From: MWDF01 sp964577435
GTDB lineage: Bacteria; Bacillota; DTU025; MWDF01
Assembly (NCBI GenBank): GCA_964577435.1
Contig: CAZNZD010000002.1
Span: forward strand, 1 to 64,000
Length of the DNA stretch: 64,000 bases
Direction: 5' to 3'
Below the pieces are notes generated by a model. It was given only the letters and a program-made list of their open reading frames with translations, was not told where the DNA came from and made no database searches. Numbering within the stretch: the first letter of the stretch is position 1; every line of letters begins with the position of its first letter. The position numbers were made by a program, and so were the translations under genes. Shown here in pieces: positions 60,228 to 64,000 of the stretch.

Positions 60228-62749
60228 AGATAAGATCTCAGTATATTCTTTATTTCGTTATACTATTCGCCCTCGTGCTGGCGCTCGGCGCCTTCTCTCT
60301 GTACCAGAATGAGAGCATCTGGCTACAGGCACAGGGGCTTTACAACCATCCGTTCACGGTCAGCCGAACCCTTGCTACCATCAGCGAGGACGTACTGGCG
60401 ATGCACCGCGCAGTGAAGGATTTCACCATAACGGAGAGTCAGCCATTCCGGCAGGAGCTCACCCATGAGATAGAACGGTCTGACGACGAAGTTATAGAGG
60501 CTATAGAGGTCCTGTATGACAGATACCTCGGGCCGAAGGCCGACGTGGACGACCTGCATGAGTCCTTCATATCCTGGAGGGCGATCAGGAAGGAGATAAC
60601 CAGCCTGGCCGACTCAGGAGAGCGGCAGGAGGCCATCGTCTCCACCCTTCCGAGCGGAAACGGCGGCGCGAAGGTGGACGAGCTTATGGGGATTCTCAAC
60701 AGGATCCAGAGTTTTGCAGATAACAAGGCCGAAGAGTTCATAGGCGAGGCCGAGCAGAATAGGGATTCCCTCAGGCGGTCGCTGATCGCCTATCTTATAG
60801 CAGCTATTCTGCTGCTCGCCCTCATAGTCTACCTTCTTATCAGAAACACCCTAGTGCCGCTTCAATCGATGACAGAAACAGCCCGCAAGTTAGGTGAAGG
60901 AAACTACTCGGTAAGGTCCCCATACAGCTCGAAAAGCGAGCTTGGGGAGCTGTCGAGGACGCTGAACATAATGGCAGGAAACATTGAGGGCGACATAGCC
61001 CTCAAAGATGCGGCATCTGGCCTGATCGCTGAGGTCGTAGCCTCCGATGAGCCGTCCGAGTTCTTCAAGGATTGCGCAAAGGCCCTGGCCAGGGCGACCG
61101 GATCGCAAATCGCGGCGCTTTTCGTTCTTAACGTCGCATCCGGGGAGTTCGAGCACAAATCCTCGGTAGGATATCTTCCTGAAGGCAGGCTTGCATTCAA
61201 GGCGTCCCAGCTTGAAGGCGAGCTTGGGTTCGCCATGCTGGACAGGGCTGTAAAGCATGTGAAGCTGCCCGCGGGGGATGCGCCTTTCATCTATCGGTCT
61301 GCGGTGGGCGACATCAGGCCCTCGGAGCTTTTGAACATCCCGCTCATATCCGGCGAGGAGGAACTCGGGTTCATAACGCTTGCAAGGACGGATAGCTACG
61401 ACGAAGGGGACCTGAAGTTGCTTTCGGCGGTCCAGGACGTGCTCGCATCAAAGCTCTCCAGCATATTGTCGGCCATCAGGGCGAGGGAGTTCGCCGACAT
61501 GCTCAAGAGGAGCAACTACGAGCTCGAGATCCAGGCAAGGGAGATCGAGACGCAGTCTAACGAGCTTATCCGGCAGAACACCGAGCTTGAGACCCAGAAG
61601 GTGAAGCTCGATGAGGCCAATAGGCATAAGAGCGTCTTCCTATCCAACATGAGCCATGAGCTGAGGACGCCGCTAAACTCCATAATATCGCTTTCATCCG
61701 TGCTCTCCAGGCGCTTCAAGGACCATCTGCCTAAGCAGGAGGCGGAGTACATGGAGACCATAGAGAGAAACGGCAAGCATCTTCTTAGCGTGATCAACGA
61801 CGTACTGGACTTGTCCAGGATTGAGGCAGGCAAGGAGGTCGTCCAGCTTGAGAAGGTGGACCTTAACTTCCTTGCCGAAGAGGCCGTCAAAATGCTTGAG
61901 CCCCAGGCAAGGGAGAAACAGGTGCCGCTTGTCTGCGAGACGGATAGGGGCCTGCCGCTTGCTACCGCTGACGAGACGAAGGTAAGGCACATTCTAATAA
62001 ACCTCATCGGAAACGCGATCAAGTTCACCGAGAAGGGGATAATCCGGGTGATGACCTTCGAGGACGGGGACGACCTGTGCGTCGGAGTCACGGACACCGG
62101 AATAGGCATCCCGGAAGAGCATCTTGAGGACATATTCGACGAGTTCAAGCAGGCAGACGAGAGCAACACCCGCAAGCGCGGCGGCACAGGCCTGGGCCTT
62201 GCGATATCCAGGAAGTACGCCGAGCTGATGGGAGCTGCGATAACGGTCAGAAGCAAGGTCGGCGCAGGTTCCTCATTCACACTCAGAATCTCAAAGGGTG
62301 GCAGTACGGATGCTGTCATTGCGGAAGGCAAGAAGCTTGAGAGAGGTAAAAACCATCTCGACCGCAGGGGAATGAGGCTGCTTCTTGTAGAGGACAGCGA
62401 ACCTGCCATAGTCCAGATGCAGGACATACTCAGCGAGGCGGGCTTCGTCACTGAGGTCGCACGTGACGGAAGGCAGGCACTTGAGAGGATTGCGGCCGCA
62501 ATGCCGGACGGGATCATCCTCGACCTGATGATGCCGGAAGTCGACGGTTTCGAGGTTCTAAGGCAGGTGAGGGGCATTGAGGAGACCGCGGGGCTGCCTG
62601 TCCTTATCCTGACAGCGAAGCAAGTCTCCAAGCAGGAGCTCAGCTTCCTGAAGGGGAACAACATAAGCCAGCTCATCGAAAAGGGCGATGTATCCAAGGA
62701 CGAGCTTCTGACCGCTTTGGACAGGATGCTTGCACACAAGGGGAAGTAG
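60224..62749 (+). CDS. Hybrid histidine kinase (4HB-HAMP-GAF-HisKA-HATPase-REC)
   Basis: At 841 residues the order is: membrane helix (8-26), a 160-residue external four-helix-bundle sensor, second helix (about 185-207), HAMP (NTLVPLQSMTETARKLGEGNYSV), a GAF domain (about 265-415), a coiled coil (about 430-470), HisKA with NMSHELRTPLNSI, HATPase_c (GNAIKFTEKG, DTGIGIPEEHLEDIF, GGTGLGLAIS), then a receiver ending with LDLMMPEVDGFEVL and LILTAKQ. The ATG overlaps the CheR stop (ATGA). GAF may bind a cyclic nucleotide or chromophore. Without an HPt domain its phosphorelay partner must be elsewhere or be the next protein. Confidence 0.92.
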   Translation: MKIRSQYILYFVILFALVLALGAFSLYQNESIWLQAQGLYNHPFTVSRTLATISEDVLAMHRAVKDFTITESQPFRQELTHEIERSDDEVIEAIEVLYDRYLGPKADVDDLHESFISWRAIRKEITSLADSGERQEAIVSTLPSGNGGAKVDELMGILNRIQSFADNKAEEFIGEAEQNRDSLRRSLIAYLIAAILLLALIVYLLIRNTLVPLQSMTETARKLGEGNYSVRSPYSSKSELGELSRTLNIMAGNIEGDIALKDAASGLIAEVVASDEPSEFFKDCAKALARATGSQIAALFVLNVASGEFEHKSSVGYLPEGRLAFKASQLEGELGFAMLDRAVKHVKLPAGDAPFIYRSAVGDIRPSELLNIPLISGEEELGFITLARTDSYDEGDLKLLSAVQDVLASKLSSILSAIRAREFADMLKRSNYELEIQAREIETQSNELIRQNTELETQKVKLDEANRHKSVFLSNMSHELRTPLNSIISLSSVLSRRFKDHLPKQEAEYMETIERNGKHLLSVINDVLDLSRIEAGKEVVQLEKVDLNFLAEEAVKMLEPQAREKQVPLVCETDRGLPLATADETKVRHILINLIGNAIKFTEKGIIRVMTFEDGDDLCVGVTDTGIGIPEEHLEDIFDEFKQADESNTRKRGGTGLGLAISRKYAELMGAAITVRSKVGAGSSFTLRISKGGSTDAVIAEGKKLERGKNHLDRRGMRLLLVEDSEPAIVQMQDILSEAGFVTEVARDGRQALERIAAAMPDGIILDLMMPEVDGFEVLRQVRGIEETAGLPVLILTAKQVSKQELSFLKGNNISQLIEKGDVSKDELLTALDRMLAHKGK

Positions 62750-62780
62750 CGAGACGAACCACCTTCAAGGAGGTCGACCG

Positions 62781-64000
62781 GTGAACAGATACAAGCTTCT
62801 TGCCATAGACGACAACGCCGACAACCTGCTCTCGCTGAGGGCAGTGCTTGAGGATTTCCTGCCGGACATAGCCTTCCTGACCGCAACCGACTGGGAAAGC
62901 GGAATAGAGACAGCCTTGCAGGAGGTGCCGGACGCCATACTCCTGGACATCGTCATGCCAGGGATGGATGGATATGAGGTCTGCAGGAGGCTTAAAGCCG
63001 AGGAGAAGCTAAAGGGGGTGCCTATAACCTTCCTTACGGCCTGGAAGACCAGCCCCGATGTGCACAAGCTGGCGATTGAGGCCGGCGCTGAGGGCTTCCT
63101 TACGAAGCCGTTCGACGAAGGCGAGCTGATTTCTCAGATCAAGGCCATGTTCAGGCATAGCTCGGCCGCCAAAGAGGAGAAGCTCGAAAAGGAGAGGCTC
63201 AGCGACGAGGTGATCAAGGCGACCGCGGAGCTTAGGCGCGAGCTGGCCGAAAGGCGTGAAGCCGAGATCAGGCTGCAGCTATCGAACGAAAGGCTCATGA
63301 GAAGCCAGCAGACGATGTCCGGCCTGCTGATCAAGCTTCGTAAGGAGAACGAGGCCCGGATCGAAAGCGAGAGGCACTTCAGGGACCTGGCGGATAACGG
63401 GATGGCGTTGGTGTGGACCTCCGGACTTGACATGAAGTGCGACTACTTCAACAGGCCATGGCTGGAGTTCACTGGAAGGAAACTGGAGCAGGAGATGGGG
63501 GATGGCTGGATTACCGGGGTGCATCCCGATGACGCGGAGGAATGTGGAAGCACCTACAGGAAAGCCTTCGATGGCAGGGAGAAGTTCAGCATGACCTACA
63601 GGCTCCGAAGGCACGACGGGGCTTATCGGTGGCTGGTCGACGAGGGCACGCCGAGGTATGACGCCGGAGGGGAGTTCATCGGCTATATCGGGCATTGCCT
63701 GGATATCACTGACGAGCTGGAGGCAAGGGAGATAGCCCAGAAGAGCGAGGAGAAGTTCCGCCTGTTGGTCGAAAGCGCCCCTGTAGGCATCTTCATCCAG
63801 ACTGAAAGGCGTTTCAGCTACCTGAATCAGAACGCGCTCAGGATGTTCGGGGCGGAGTCAGAGGACCAATTGATCGGTACGCCGATACTAGACAGGTTCC
63901 ATCCAGATTATCACAAGACGGTGAACGAGAGGATCCATGAGCTCAACAATAAGAAGCATGATGTGCCTAACATCCAGGAGATGTGCCTTACTGTCGATGG
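62781..64000 (+). CDS. Response regulator with PAS domains (partial, runs off the right edge)
   Basis: The frame is open from the GTG at 62781 (AAGGAGG eight bases upstream) to the last base, giving 406 residues without a stop. Residues 1-120 are a receiver: LLAIDDNADNLLSLRAVLEDF, phospho-acceptor in ILLDIVMPGMDGYEV near residue 56, FLTAWKTSPD and FLTKPFDEG. A coiled coil (about 125-195) follows, then a PAS domain (ERHFRDLADNGMALVWTSG, with PAC-like YRWLVDEGTPRYDAGGEFIGYIG) and a second PAS (EKFRLLVESAPVGIFIQ). A kinase or GGDEF output domain is expected beyond the window. It is the likely receiver partner of the hybrid kinase upstream. Confidence 0.88.
   Translation, partial: MNRYKLLAIDDNADNLLSLRAVLEDFLPDIAFLTATDWESGIETALQEVPDAILLDIVMPGMDGYEVCRRLKAEEKLKGVPITFLTAWKTSPDVHKLAIEAGAEGFLTKPFDEGELISQIKAMFRHSSAAKEEKLEKERLSDEVIKATAELRRELAERREAEIRLQLSNERLMRSQQTMSGLLIKLRKENEARIESERHFRDLADNGMALVWTSGLDMKCDYFNRPWLEFTGRKLEQEMGDGWITGVHPDDAEECGSTYRKAFDGREKFSMTYRLRRHDGAYRWLVDEGTPRYDAGGEFIGYIGHCLDITDELEAREIAQKSEEKFRLLVESAPVGIFIQTERRFSYLNQNALRMFGAESEDQLIGTPILDRFHPDYHKTVNERIHELNNKKHDVPNIQEMCLTVD

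Noticed and set aside
61516..62886. Minus-strand ORF of 456 codons
   Set aside because: It lies opposite the hybrid kinase, whose domains are complete. Its Ser/Arg/Leu-rich composition is typical of antisense shadows in this GC-rich coding style.
1..64000. CRISPR array, insertion sequence or phage genes
   Set aside because: No regularly spaced repeats, transposase, integrase or structural phage genes were seen in the window.

Overview
The window reads as a chromosomal segment of an anaerobic bacterium, most likely a Bacillota-type (Gram-positive-like) or related deep-branching lineage. The evidence is indirect: a SpoVB/MurJ-type flippase, a DUF3006 / metallo-beta-lactamase-Ada cassette, CxxC-x17-CxxC zinc ribbon, DUF3798 binding protein, many lipobox lipoproteins, a tungsten-type aldehyde:ferredoxin oxidoreductase, and no outer-membrane genes. 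Arginine AGG and isoleucine ATA codons are strikingly common on both strands, and GTG/TTG starts with good Shine-Dalgarno spacing are frequent. No phage, insertion sequence, CRISPR array or rRNA was seen. Taxonomy beyond this is inference.

Left part (1-11 kb): the tail of a TRAP transporter permease and a PPC/DUF296 protein; a small cysteine-rich protein; a DMT exporter; a minus-strand pair of GNAT acetyltransferase and a PIG-L deacetylase broken by an in-frame TAA; a phytoene-desaturase-like FAD enzyme with a C-terminal cysteine cluster; three lipoproteins; a class II aldolase with a substituted zinc ligand; and an MFS carrier.

11-21 kb holds the most coherent catabolic unit: iron-type alcohol dehydrogenase, TAXI-type TRAP binding protein, fused TRAP permease, aldehyde:ferredoxin oxidoreductase (AOR), GntR/FCD regulator, DMT carrier and a small tautomerase, all on the plus strand behind a candidate TGTATACA operator and ending at a strong terminator. 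I infer uptake of an organic acid and alcohol/aldehyde/acid conversion under a ligand-sensing repressor. A PadR regulator with its own promoter/operator and a stand-alone MoaD/ThiS-like sulfur carrier follow.

21-37 kb is mixed: a secreted legumain-like (C13) protease with an EF-hand, a membrane GGDEF cyclase, a SpoVB-like flippase with a MazG-like protein, two tandem MFS exporters, a PHP phosphoesterase, a YibE/F membrane protein beside two tandem secreted paralogues of unknown function, the DUF3006-MBL-Ada-DUF3006 cassette, a CpsB-like phosphatase, and a CHASE-PAS receptor without an output domain. Two tRNAs (Val-CAC, Glu-TTC) lie on the minus strand near 37.4 kb.

37-48 kb holds two ABC importers: a ferric-ion-type system (binding protein, ATPase, fused permease with a large helical insert) and a minus-strand system with a DUF3798 binding protein, a double ATPase and two nucleoside/sugar-type permeases. 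Then come a zinc ribbon protein and a long minus-strand run (53.5 to 48.5 kb): membrane protein, TetR, FMN reductase, Fe-S protein, acetyltransferase, deoxyribose-phosphate aldolase and flavodoxin, probably controlled by the TetR through a perfect inverted repeat in its promoter. tRNA-Lys(TTT) follows.

54-64 kb: an SPFH membrane protein with a ribbon-helix-helix partner; a heavy-metal (HMA)-SafE-cupredoxin fusion next to an OmpR/histidine kinase pair; then a signalling operon of CheR methyltransferase, hybrid kinase and a response regulator with PAS domains that runs off the right edge.
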